NCBI GenBank assembly: GCA_030627625.1
Contig: DAOURR010000009.1
Location: forward strand, 1-48,695
Direction: 5' to 3'
From: UBA3103 sp002365855
Lineage (GTDB): Bacteria > Bacillota > Desulfotomaculia > Desulfotomaculales > Pelotomaculaceae
Length of the DNA stretch: 48,695 nucleotides
Positions 6,581 to 14,897 of the stretch are shown here, one piece after another. The number at the start of each line of letters is the position of its first letter. Within the stretch, counting starts at the first letter, position 1. The notes under the pieces are model-generated. The model worked only from the letters and a program-made list of their open reading frames with translations, was not told the DNA's origin and did not search any database. The position numbers and the translations under genes were made by a program.

Positions 6581-9466
6581 ATGCCGAAGAATATCATTGT
6601 TTGTGACCTTGAAACCACGGGTCTTGACCCGGCAACTGACAGAATTATTGAAGTCGGCCTGGTCAGGGTGGAGCAAGGTAATATAACAGCTGAATATCAT
6701 GCGTTGGTCAATCCCGGCATGCAGCTTCCTCTAAAGATTAAGAGATTGACCGGTTTGGGTGATGGCGACCTGGCTCAGGCTCACCCGCTCCCTGGTGTTT
6801 TGCCTGAAATACTTGATTTTATCGGAGAGAGCGCCATAGCAGGGCATAATGTCAGGTTCGATTTGGGTTTCCTGACTGCTGCCTGCGGTCAGCCCTTCCA
6901 AAATCCCCTTTACGATACGTTAGAACTAGCCCGTCTGTTAGCGCCGGAGGCGCCCAGCTACCGGCTTGAATCATTATGTTCCAGATACAACATAGAAATA
7001 TCTTCTGCGCACAGGGCACTGGATGACGCTATGGCCACCGCAAAACTTCTTCAAAAGCTGATTAATAATCTGCGTGAATTTGATGTGAGTATAGTGATGC
7101 AGCTTGAAAGGCTGCTCAGGGAAGCTTGCTCCGGCTGGCATAGTCTGATGAGTGATATGATCAAAGAATCACTCAAGTCTTTTCCCGACAGAAAGCTGAC
7201 CAGCGTTAAATACTGGCACCGGGTGGAAGAAAAAGATAACACTATTCGTAAGAACCGGAGGGAGCAACCGGCAGAAAAGGAAAATATGCCTCTAGAAGAG
7301 GTAGCGGCTGACTTGTTAAGAAAGTGCGGGCCGCTAGCAGCGTTGCTTCCCTCATATGAATACCGCCCCCAGCAGGAGAAGATGGTTAGACAGGTTGCCA
7401 GGGCACTGAGTGATGAAAGTTATCTCCTGATGGAAGCAGGTACCGGTGTAGGCAAATCCATGGCCTACCTGATCCCGGCGGTTTTATGGAGCCTGAAACA
7501 TAATGAGAGGGTATTAGTCGCCACTCATACAATAAACCTACAGGAGCAGCTTTTATTTAATGATATACCACTCCTGACAGGATTGATAAAGGAGCCTTTC
7601 CGCTCAGCGCTGGCCAAGGGACGGCAGAATTACATCTGCCTGCGGAGATGGTTTGGGGCGTTGGAAAGTCATCACTTGCCTGAGGAAGCCGCTTTTTTGG
7701 CCCGGGTACTCATCTGGCTTACGGTTACAGGCACAGGAGATAGAAACGGGCTGAACATGAATCAGGGCGAAAACGATTATTGGTATGCAGTTTGTGCTGA
7801 AACTGACGGATGCCTGGGCTCCCGCTGCCGGTACCAGAGGGAATGCTTTGTTAATAAAGCAAAAAAAGCCGCAGACGAGGCTGACCTGGTTATTACTAAT
7901 CATTCTCTGCTGTTTTCTGATGTCCGGGCGGATAACAGGGTTCTCCCTACCTACGGTCCACTTATTATAGATGAGGCGCATCACCTTGAAGAATCTGCCA
8001 CGATTCACCTTGGCAGACAATTTTCTCAGGGCGCTTTCAATAGATGGATTGGTTCGACTGGTAAGAACCTGGCAAGACTTTCGGAAAAGCCATCCCCGGA
8101 AAGCGGGTCAAAGTGGTCTCAAACTATTAAAATTGCGCTGGAAACAAGGCTTGAGTCTATGGAATCAATGCGTCATTTTTTTAAAAAACTATGGGATATG
8201 GCAGCCGAAAACAGGCCTGTCAATGAGAGCGAATATAGCCGTATTTCACTGAGGATGCCTTTTGGTGGCGAAAGATACTGGCAGCTTGTAGAGGTTGGCC
8301 GGGAATGCGCTGGTTTACTGCGCAAGTTTACCAAAGAAATAAGGGCTGCGGCAGATCTAATGGATTTATGGTCCTTAAAGGATGAAGCCTGGGCGGGACC
8401 TTCACGGGATATTTGTCAGCTAATTCAGTCCGGCGAGGTCATGATTGAAGAAATGGAATTTATTATTGACTGTGGAGACCACAGTTTTGTTTACTGGACG
8501 GAATTAGAATCATCTCCATGGGGACCTGCAGGTAAAAGCTGCTCTTTAATAGCCGCTCCAATTGACGTGGGGCAGTTGTTATTCGAGCGGTTTCTAAAAA
8601 ATAAACGCACTGTGATTTTTACTTCGGCAACTCTCACCGTGAACCAAAATTTTGATCACTTTACTGAGCGCACCGGTTTGCATTATATCCCGGAAGAAAG
8701 ATTGGTTCAGGCACAATTTGAATCCCCGTTTCTATACGACCGGCAAGCCCTCCTGTGTATTAACCGGGGTCTTCCTGTCCAGGGCGCCGTAGACAATGAA
8801 GAATATTTAAATAAGCTTGGCGATGTGCTCTACAAGCTGGTGCAAGTAACCGAAGGCAGGACGCTTGTCCTCTTTACTTCTCACCGGACTTTACGTGAAA
8901 TATACTGGCGCTTAAAACACAGGCTCGAAGAATTGGACGTATGCCTGTTAGGCCATGGAATAGATGGCAGCAGATCAAGATTACTGGAAGAATTCAAGAA
9001 GAACGGTAGGTCGGTGCTATTTGGAGCGTCAAGTTTTTGGGAGGGCGTTGATGTGCCGGGTGAGGCATTGACTTTTGTAGTGATGGTGAAATTGCCTTTT
9101 ATGTCACCTTCTATGCCAGTTCTGGAAGCCCGCCTGGAGGATCTGGCAAGGCGGGAGAGGGATGGATTCCGGGTCTTGAGTGTGCCTCAAGCCGTGATTC
9201 GGTTTAAACAAGGTTTCGGAAGATTGATCCGCAACAGCAGCGACCGTGGTTGTGTGATCATACTTGACAGCCGGATTCTCGATAAAAGCTACGGCAGGCA
9301 GTTCCTGAGATCATTGCCTGTTAAGAGCCACTTTAGAGGTGGCATTGAAATGATCACAAAAAAAATATCTGATTGGATTGGGGATAATTTAAATAAAGAA
9401 CCGGCATCTGTTAATACATGGAAAGAGATAAACGTAAAAAAAATAGCACATCTGGACAGGAATTGA
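6581..9466 (+). CDS. dinG: DinG-type protein: DnaQ-like 3'-5' exonuclease fused to an XPD-family Fe-S helicase
   Basis: A 961-residue fusion typical of Firmicute DinG. Residues ~4-165 are a DEDD exonuclease with the first DxE in VCDLETTGL (D9, E11), AGHNVRFD near 87-94 and HRALDDA near 144-150. The helicase part has Walker A AGTGVGKS near 286-293 and DEAH at 464-467, with late SF2 motifs such as SSFWEGVDVPG and QGFGRLIRN. Four Cys (C353, C411, C416, C422) follow the E. coli DinG cluster pattern, with C-x4-C-x5-C for the last three. Bacillus and Staphylococcus homologues are known as nucleases without helicase activity, but this one appears to keep both. The role is probably processing DNA structures during repair. 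ATG 6581 follows AGAGGG. Confidence 0.93.
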   Translation: MPKNIIVCDLETTGLDPATDRIIEVGLVRVEQGNITAEYHALVNPGMQLPLKIKRLTGLGDGDLAQAHPLPGVLPEILDFIGESAIAGHNVRFDLGFLTAACGQPFQNPLYDTLELARLLAPEAPSYRLESLCSRYNIEISSAHRALDDAMATAKLLQKLINNLREFDVSIVMQLERLLREACSGWHSLMSDMIKESLKSFPDRKLTSVKYWHRVEEKDNTIRKNRREQPAEKENMPLEEVAADLLRKCGPLAALLPSYEYRPQQEKMVRQVARALSDESYLLMEAGTGVGKSMAYLIPAVLWSLKHNERVLVATHTINLQEQLLFNDIPLLTGLIKEPFRSALAKGRQNYICLRRWFGALESHHLPEEAAFLARVLIWLTVTGTGDRNGLNMNQGENDYWYAVCAETDGCLGSRCRYQRECFVNKAKKAADEADLVITNHSLLFSDVRADNRVLPTYGPLIIDEAHHLEESATIHLGRQFSQGAFNRWIGSTGKNLARLSEKPSPESGSKWSQTIKIALETRLESMESMRHFFKKLWDMAAENRPVNESEYSRISLRMPFGGERYWQLVEVGRECAGLLRKFTKEIRAAADLMDLWSLKDEAWAGPSRDICQLIQSGEVMIEEMEFIIDCGDHSFVYWTELESSPWGPAGKSCSLIAAPIDVGQLLFERFLKNKRTVIFTSATLTVNQNFDHFTERTGLHYIPEERLVQAQFESPFLYDRQALLCINRGLPVQGAVDNEEYLNKLGDVLYKLVQVTEGRTLVLFTSHRTLREIYWRLKHRLEELDVCLLGHGIDGSRSRLLEEFKKNGRSVLFGASSFWEGVDVPGEALTFVVMVKLPFMSPSMPVLEARLEDLARRERDGFRVLSVPQAVIRFKQGFGRLIRNSSDRGCVIILDSRILDKSYGRQFLRSLPVKSHFRGGIEMITKKISDWIGDNLNKEPASVNTWKEINVKKIAHLDRN

Positions 9467-9510
9467 AATAAAATATTAACAGCTAACCTAGTGAAGGGGT
9501 GTGAGCAGAT

Positions 9511-9576
9511 TTGCGTATATATTTTGTGCGACTTCCTTCTTTTATTAGAACCTGGTTGATGAAAATTTTAAAGTAA
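9511..9576 (+). CDS. spoVM: Stage V sporulation protein M (SpoVM), 21 residues
   Basis: A very short gene: TTG 9511, 21 codons, TAA 9574-9576, encoding MRIYFVRLPSFIRTWLMKIL plus a final Lys. This lines up with Bacillus SpoVM, which begins MKFYTIKLPKFLGGIVRAML: the basic second residue, Tyr4, basic residue 7, Leu8, the critical Pro9, Phe11 and the amphipathic C-terminal helix are all kept. SpoVM senses the curved forespore membrane and recruits the SpoIVA coat ATPase. The ribosome site is AAGGGGTG, and a strong terminator starts eight bases after the stop, as for a real small gene. It shows the organism is probably an endospore former. Length is 21 rather than the 26 of Bacillus. Confidence 0.82.
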   Translation: MRIYFVRLPSFIRTWLMKILK

Positions 9577-9583
9577 CACCTTG

Positions 9584-9607
9584 GGCAGGCTAATAGCCTG
9601 CCACTTT
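9584..9607 (+). terminator. Terminator after spoVM
   Basis: A perfect GGCAGGC/GCCTGCC stem with a TAATA loop, followed by ACTTTAATT. Confidence 0.7.
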
Positions 9608-9639
9608 AATTAAATATCAAAGCACTACAATATTTATCG

Positions 9640-9688
9640 GTAAAAGTAATTTACTTTTACTGTTATGAGCAGTATAATTGTAAAAGTA
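9640..9688 (+). promoter_or_regulatory. Palindromic operator overlapping a promoter
   Basis: GTAAAAGTAA-T-TTACTTTTAC (9640-9660) is a perfect 21-base palindrome. It covers the -35 region (TTTACT 9650-9655) of a promoter whose -10 is TATAAT at 9673-9678, with 17 bp spacing. A second half-site, GTAAAAGTA, lies at 9680-9688 just past the -10. This is the geometry of a repressor operator. The next gene on this strand is hdrC, about 370 bases downstream. The regulator is not recognised. Confidence 0.55.
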
Positions 9689-10051
9689 TTGTGACTTTTT
9701 CTGCGCTTGTCACATTGCTCCATGTAATATAATTTTATCCAAATGCATACTCTTAATTCAGAACTCTGGACACGACATAATAATAAATTTTATAATAACT
9801 ACAGTCATGTGACATTTTTGGTTTTATGTTAGGATGAATAATGGCTGTTGTTGGGATGACAGTATTGCAGCTAAACCAGCTGCTGAGATATGATTATAAT
9901 AACCATAATTATGCGACAATGGTACGAAATGGCAGGTGAGTAATCACGTAACATAATTAATCCTTACGTATGTCGCGTCCAGTTTGCTGAAGAGTCAGTG
10001 TTGTGACTCGTTTTGTTCCGTGGTTAAGATTTTGCGAAGAGGGGTCAGTAA
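9689..10051 (+). other. Long leader or regulatory region of the hdr-flx operon
   Basis: No credible gene is seen in this stretch. TGTGAC recurs at 9691, 9809 and 10003, with its complement GTCACA at 9710. The first and last of these form the wide inverted pair TGTGAC-N13-GTCACA, too far apart for a standard Crp/Fnr site. A second -10-like TATAAT is at 9728-9733. A small hairpin, GAGTCA-N6-TGACTC (9992-10009), is followed by GTTTTGTT 35-40 bases before hdrC and could be an attenuator. A 19-codon ORF near 9834 lacks a ribosome site. Confidence 0.4.
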
Positions 10052-10630
10052 ATGGAGCTAATTAATCTTAATCAGTCAATTGCTAAGAATGCACATTTTA
10101 TTGAAGAGATAGGCATTGAGAGCGGACAACCCGTGCAGAAGTGTTACCAGTGCGGCAAGTGCACCGCCGGCTGTCCGGTGGCGTTTGCCATGGATTACAC
10201 TCCCAACCAGGTTATCCGCATGGTACAGCTTGGCATGAAAGAAGACCTGCTGAAAAGTAAAACTATTTGGATCTGCGCCTCCTGTTCCACCTGTTCTACC
10301 CGCTGCCCGTGCAATGTGGAAATTGCGCACGTAATGGAAACTCTCAGGATCATGGCGGGAAGGAGCGGCACGGCGCCTGCAGGGAAAGCGAAATATGTGG
10401 AAGTAATGTACAATGCCTTGCTAAGCACCGTTGAAAAATACGGGCGAACCTATGAAGTCGGTTTAGTACTTCAAAACAACTTAAAAAGCGGTAAACTTTT
10501 CAATGGCGCGGAAATGGGTTTGCCCATGTTCCAGAAAGGTAAACTCAAACTTTCGCCATCCAAGGTTAAAGGCGCGGCTGAAGTTGCCCGCATCTTTTCA
10601 GAAGTCCGCAAGATGGAAGGTGGGGTGTAA
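10052..10630 (+). CDS. hdrC: Heterodisulfide reductase subunit C-like protein
   Basis: A 192-residue protein with two [4Fe-4S] motifs, CYQCGKCTAGCP (residues ~30-41) and CASCSTCSTRCP (~75-86). HdrC wires electrons from HdrA to the catalytic HdrB. In the FlxABCD-HdrABC complexes of anaerobic bacteria, NADH oxidation is thought to drive ferredoxin reduction together with reduction of a protein or small-molecule disulfide. There is no membrane segment, so it is the soluble HdrABC type. ATG 10052 follows GAGGGG. Its stop codon overlaps the hdrB ATG, and it is the first gene of the seven-gene operon hdrCBA-flxDCBA. Confidence 0.93.
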   Translation: MELINLNQSIAKNAHFIEEIGIESGQPVQKCYQCGKCTAGCPVAFAMDYTPNQVIRMVQLGMKEDLLKSKTIWICASCSTCSTRCPCNVEIAHVMETLRIMAGRSGTAPAGKAKYVEVMYNALLSTVEKYGRTYEVGLVLQNNLKSGKLFNGAEMGLPMFQKGKLKLSPSKVKGAAEVARIFSEVRKMEGGV

Positions 10631-11493
10631 TGAGGTACGCTTATTATCCAGGATGCAGTTACCATGGTACTGGTAAGGAGTATGAGTCTTCGACCCACGC
10701 GGTTGCCAAAAAGCTGGGTATGGAACTGGTTGAAATACCCGACTGGAGTTGTTGCGGCGCCACCGCGGCACACGGTAAAAGCCACCTTCTAAATATCTCG
10801 CTTCCGGCACGCAACCTGGCCATAGCGGAAGATATGGGCATTATGGATGTAACCACAGGGTGCGCAGCCTGCTACCAGCAACTGGCGCATGCCAATAAAA
10901 GAATGACTGAAAACAAGGAAACCAGAGAAAAAGTAAACAAGATCACGGGGAAAGAGTACAAGGGAACCCTTAAGGTCAAATCTCTGGTTGAAGCTATTGG
11001 CACAATTGATCCGGAGCTGTTAAAGGCCCAGGTGGTCAAGCCGCTGAGTGATCTGAAGGTTGCCGCATATTACGGCTGTTTGCTGGTCAGGCCGCCCGAG
11101 ATAACCGGCTTTGACGATCCGGAAAACCCCATGTTTATGGATAATATGATGAAGCTAGCCGGGGCGCAGGCGCTGGACTGGGCACATAAGACCGAGTGCT
11201 GCGGCGCATCCCTGGGTGTTTCCAATTTAGATGTAGCTGTGAGAATGATAAACCGAATTCTTAAAGCAGCGGTTGAGAGCGGCGCTGACTGTGTAGTTGT
11301 GGCCTGCCCGTTTTGCCATCTCAATCTTGACTGGCACCAGAAGAGTGTCAATAAACAGCTGGGCACCACCTATGAAATGCCGGTATTTTATTTTACCGAG
11401 CTTTTAGGTTTGGCAATGGGTATAAGTCCCGACGAACTTGGGCTTAAAACGCACTTTACCGATACCCAGAAAGTATTGAGCCTGGTTGGTTAA
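10630..11493 (+). CDS. hdrB: Heterodisulfide reductase subunit B-like protein
   Basis: A 287-residue catalytic subunit with both CCG-domain signatures: WSCCGATAAH with TGCAACYQQL, and TECCGASLG with ACPFCH. The upstream YYPGCSYHG and YYGCLLVRP are also conserved. In methanogen HdrB these Cys bind the two non-cubane [4Fe-4S] clusters that reduce the disulfide. No unusual residue replaces the motif Cys. The start overlaps the hdrC stop (TAATG), with GGTGGGGTG just upstream, so translation is coupled. Its substrate in bacteria is not CoM-S-S-CoB; DsrC has been proposed in Desulfovibrio, but no dsrC is in the window. Confidence 0.95.
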   Translation: MRYAYYPGCSYHGTGKEYESSTHAVAKKLGMELVEIPDWSCCGATAAHGKSHLLNISLPARNLAIAEDMGIMDVTTGCAACYQQLAHANKRMTENKETREKVNKITGKEYKGTLKVKSLVEAIGTIDPELLKAQVVKPLSDLKVAAYYGCLLVRPPEITGFDDPENPMFMDNMMKLAGAQALDWAHKTECCGASLGVSNLDVAVRMINRILKAAVESGADCVVVACPFCHLNLDWHQKSVNKQLGTTYEMPVFYFTELLGLAMGISPDELGLKTHFTDTQKVLSLVG

Positions 11494-11519
11494 TTAATTC
11501 CTTACGGGAGCGATGGAAT

Positions 11520-13502
11520 ATGAAAAGGATTGGTCTTTTCGTTTGCTGGTGCGGCTCCAACATCGGCGGAGTGATCGATGTGCCAAAAGTCGTCCAGGAA
11601 GCGGGTAATTTCCCAGGAGTCGTTTACGCCACTGATTACAAATATATGTGTTCAGAACCGGGCCAGGATACAATAATTAAGGCTATTAAGGAACATAACC
11701 TGGACAGGGTGGTCGTGGCCTCATGTACACCAAGGCTGCACGAACCGACCTTCCGTAAAACAATAGCCAAGGCCGGACTGAACCCTTATATGTTTGAGAT
11801 GGCAAACATACGCGAACAGTGTACCTGGGTTCACTCTGATGATAAAGAGGGCGCCACCAAGAAAGCGGTCGCCCTTATCAAAAGAGCCCTGGCAAAGGTT
11901 TCCAAGGTGGAACCCCTGTTTGAATCGTATATCCCAATCACCAAAAAGGCGCTTGTTATAGGCGGCGGGATCGCCGGCATGCAGGTTGCCATAGATATTG
12001 CCGACGCAGGCCACCAGGTGATCCTGGTAGAAAGGGAGCCAACCATAGGCGGGAAAATGGCCATGCTGGACAAGACCTTTCCCACCCTTGACTGCTCCGC
12101 CTGAATAAGCACGCCAAAGATGGTTGCTGCGGCGCAGCATCCTAACATTAAGTTAATGACCTACTGTGAAGTAACAGATGTAAGCGGTTACATCGGCAAC
12201 TTTGAAGTTACAATTAAGCAGAAGCCCCGCTATGTTGACCATGTCAAGTGTACCGGTTGCGGCACCTGTACGGAAAAATGCCCTACCAAAGTGCCCAGCG
12301 AATACGACCTCGGGATCGGCAACAGGAAATGCATTTACATCGACTTTCCCACGGCCGTACCGAGCAAACCACTGATAGATGCTGAAAACTGCCGTTACTT
12401 TAAAACAGGAAAGTGCGGTGTCTGTAAAAAAATCTGTCCTACCGGCGCCATTGATTTCGATCAAAAAGAAGAATTCATCCAGGAAAAAGTAGGAGCCATT
12501 GTGATGGCTACCGGATTTGATCTCTTTAACTGGGATGAAGCATACGGCGAATACGGATATGGCCGCTTTAAGGATGTTATAACAGGTCTTCACTTTGAGC
12601 GTATGTCAAACGCTTCCGGCCTGACCGGGGGTAAAATTATCCGCCCCTCTGATGGTAAAGAACCTAAATCGGTGGTATTTATCAAGTGTGTCGGTTCCAG
12701 GGACGAGGCTAAAGGCAAGGAGTACTGTTCCCGCGCCTGTTGTATGTACACAGCCAAGCACGCCCACCAGGTAATTGATAAGATTGAAGGCTCCAGCGCG
12801 TATATCTTTTACATGGACGTACGTACGCCAGGTAAAGCCTATGATGAATTTTACCGGCGCACGGTTGAGGAAGGAGCGCAGTATATCCGGGGCCGGGTTT
12901 CTAAGATATACCAGTCTGGTGACAAGCTGATAGTTATGGGCGCCGATACTCTGCTGGGCAGGCAAGTAACAGTGGAGGCTGACTTGGTTGTGCTGGCCAC
13001 AGCCATGATCCCGAGTGAAGGTTCGGACATAATAGCTCAGATGGTTGGCTGCCAGACAGATAAAAATGGTTTCTACCAGGAAGCCCACCCAAAATTAAGA
13101 CCTGTTGAAACAATGACCGGCGGTTTATTCCTGGCAGGCGCCTGCCAGGGCCCGAAGGATATCCCGGATACGGTATCCCAGGCCAGCGGCGCGGCGGTTA
13201 AAGTAGTCGCCATGTTCTCCAAGGACGAGCTGGCCGCTGACCCGATGATCACCGAGATTAACGAAAATTTATGCTCCGGTTGTCTTGTGTGCAAGGGTGT
13301 TTGTCCTTACAAGGCAATTGAAGAAAAGACCATCACTGAACGGATTGGCGGCAAACCCGTGGAGCGGGTGGTTGCCAGTGTGAATACTGCTCTTTGTCAG
13401 GGTTGCGGGAATTGCACCGTTGCCTGCCGGGCCGGTGCCGCAAACCTGAAGGGATTCACTAACCAACAAGTGCTTGCGGAGGTGGACACCCTGTGTCGAT
13501 AG
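11520..13502 (+). CDS. hdrA: Heterodisulfide reductase subunit A, selenoprotein (in-frame TGA at 12102-12104)
   Basis: The FAD-containing bifurcating subunit. The N-terminal part has CWCGSNIGG and the FAD-binding GGGIAGMQVAIDIADAGH. The frame then meets TGA at 12102-12104 within DCSA-Sec-ISTPKM and continues to 13502. Relatives read DCSACILTPKM here, and HdrA of some methanococci is known to carry Sec, so the TGA is read as selenocysteine, residue 195 of 660. Downstream ferredoxin motifs are CTGCGTCTEKCP, CGVCKKICP, CSGCLVCKGVCP and CQGCGNCTVAC. Standard annotation would split it at the TGA into a 194-residue protein and a second gene starting at GTG 12120. A fitting SECIS hairpin lies at 12122-12142. 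ATG 11520 has GGGAG upstream. The 3' end overlaps flxD. Confidence 0.93.
12122..12142 (+). promoter_or_regulatory. Candidate bacterial SECIS element in hdrA
   Basis: GGTTGCTGC (12122-12130) pairs with GCAGCATCC (12134-12142) around a GGC loop, beginning 17 bases after the TGA. The stem has a T-T mismatch at the same place as the bulged U in the E. coli fdhF SECIS (which also starts GGUUGC), and the apical loop contains the GG expected for SelB binding. Confidence 0.75.
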
Positions 13503-13924
13503 CGACTGAATTTAATCCGATAATAGTTGGTTTTAACTGTAACTGGTGCAGTTACGCGGGCGCCGACCTGGCCGGGGTCAGCCGGATGAAATATCCCGCC
13601 AATGTGCGGGTCATCCGAGTACCATGTTCCGGCCGGGTAAATCCGTCGTTTGTTTTAAGAGCCTTCCAGAAAGGCGCTGACGGCGTACTGGTCTCAGGGT
13701 GACACCCGGGGGACTGCCACTATTCTAGTGGCAATTATTTCACACGGAGACGCTACCTGTTGTTAAAGCGGCTGCTTGAATATGTCGGCTTTGAACCGGG
13801 CCGCTTCCAGGCGCGCTGGATATCCGGTTCTGAAGGGGCTAAATTTACAACAACGATCAAGGATATGACAGAAAAAATAAAATCCCTGGGTCCTAATAAA
13901 AAGATGAGGGATGATATCTTATGA
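13493..13924 (+). CDS. flxD: FlxD/MvhD-type [2Fe-2S] protein, selenoprotein (in-frame TGA at 13700-13702)
   Basis: A 143-residue MvhD-family subunit that carries electrons from the Flx module (or a hydrogenase) to HdrA. The N-terminal half has NCNWCSYAGAD and VPCSGRVNP. TGA at 13700-13702 falls in VLVSG-Sec-HPGDCHY, where most relatives read GCHPGDCHY. Methanococcal VhuD has Sec at this same position. After the TGA the frame continues as FTRRRYLLLKRLLEYVGFEP and ends at TGA 13922. Without readthrough the protein would lose its second half and a conserved HPGDCHY. The GTG start at 13493 has GGAGGTGG and overlaps hdrA by ten bases; the stop overlaps the flxC start (ATGA). Confidence 0.9.
13715..13733 (+). 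promoter_or_regulatory. Candidate SECIS hairpin in flxD (atypical loop)
   Basis: A perfect 8-bp stem, TGCCACTA/TAGTGGCA, with a TTC loop starts 12 bases after the TGA. Position and size fit a bacterial SECIS, but the loop lacks the usual G, so it departs from the E. coli model. Confidence 0.55.
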
Positions 13925-14883
13925 TGGACGTTATTCAGCAGCTGAGGGAGCAGGCCAAAAAGCTCCTGGAGGAGAAAAAAGTTGATTTGGTAATCGGTTT
14001 TGGCCAGGGAACGGAGTTAGCCCGGACCACACCAGTCTTTATCGACAGCCCCGAGGGTGTGTCCAAACTGACCTGGGGACCGTTCTGCGCCAATAATCTG
14101 GCTAAATACCTGACTGATTACAAAAATGCGCCAGGCAATATAGCTGTTGTGGTTAAAGGTTGTGATTCCAGGTCTATCAACAGGCTGTTGGATGACAACC
14201 AGATCAGCCGGGATAAAGTAGTGATAATCGGAGTTCCCTGCTCAGGCCAACTTGAATGGCAAAAGGTTTCGGCAGAGATTAAGCCTGGCGCCAGCCTGAA
14301 AGAAGTTGTTGATAATGGAGACAGTGTTTCTGTCAAGACCGATGCGGGCGATTATAAGTTTGACAAGAAAGACTACCTGCTGCACAGGTGTCTGGTCTGT
14401 GAAAATCCAAACCCGGTAGTGTCGGACTTGACCATCGGCAAAGAGCAGCCGGTCAAAAACTATGAAGATCGCTTCGCTGAAGTGCAGGCGCTTGAGCAGA
14501 TGAGCACAGAGGAGAAAAACGCATACTGGGACAAGCAGTTCAGCCGCTGCCTGCGATGTTACGCTTGCCGCAACGTTTGCAGCGTATGTACCTGTCAGAC
14601 CTGTGTATTTGACCAGATGCTGCCCATGTGGGTCTCAAAAAGGACCAACCTATCCGAGAACACGGCATTCCATCTTACCAGGGCTTTCCACGTAGCCGGG
14701 CGCTGCGTTGACTGCGGGGAATGCGACCGCGTCTGCCCCATGGATATCCCGCTTCGCAAGCTGAACCAAAAGATCCACAAAGATCTTGGTGACTTATTCG
14801 AGTCACCAACGCCGGGCACAAAACCGGGATTGGTTTCGCCGCTGGGTGAGTTCTCGCCTGGTGATCCTGAGGAGTTTATGTAA
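13921..14883 (+). CDS. flxC: FlxC-like iron-sulfur protein
   Basis: A 320-residue Fe-S protein. The N-terminal ~160 residues have the fold signatures of the F420-hydrogenase/formate dehydrogenase beta family (WGPFCANN, VKGCDSRSI, GVPCSGQ). The C-terminal part has CLRCYACRNVCSVCTC near residue 205 and CVDCGECDRVCPMDIP near 268, giving at least two [4Fe-4S] sites. It fits the FlxC subunit of FlxABCD-HdrABC, an electron relay between the NADH-oxidising FlxA and the FlxD-HdrA module. ATG 13921 (or the adjacent ATG 13924) follows GAGGGATG and overlaps the flxD stop, so the genes are translationally coupled. Confidence 0.85.
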   Translation: MMDVIQQLREQAKKLLEEKKVDLVIGFGQGTELARTTPVFIDSPEGVSKLTWGPFCANNLAKYLTDYKNAPGNIAVVVKGCDSRSINRLLDDNQISRDKVVIIGVPCSGQLEWQKVSAEIKPGASLKEVVDNGDSVSVKTDAGDYKFDKKDYLLHRCLVCENPNPVVSDLTIGKEQPVKNYEDRFAEVQALEQMSTEEKNAYWDKQFSRCLRCYACRNVCSVCTCQTCVFDQMLPMWVSKRTNLSENTAFHLTRAFHVAGRCVDCGECDRVCPMDIPLRKLNQKIHKDLGDLFESPTPGTKPGLVSPLGEFSPGDPEEFM

Positions 14884-14897
14884 AAGGAGGTGCTGAG

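Noticed and set aside
9690..9715. Crp/Fnr site TGTGAC...GTCACA
   Set aside because: The half-sites are separated by 13 bases instead of about 4-6, so it cannot be a standard site for this family.
9834..9893. 19-codon ORF in the hdr leader
   Set aside because: No ribosome site, no recognisable peptide; probably chance.
12105..13502. Separate gene starting at GTG 12120 downstream of the hdrA TGA
   Set aside because: The frame is continuous with hdrA, the residues around the TGA are conserved, and there is no ribosome site before 12120. It is the second part of the selenoprotein.
13493..13702. FlxD/MvhD as a 69-residue truncated pseudogene
   Set aside because: The same frame continues for 73 more conserved codons after the TGA, which occupies a known Cys/Sec position.
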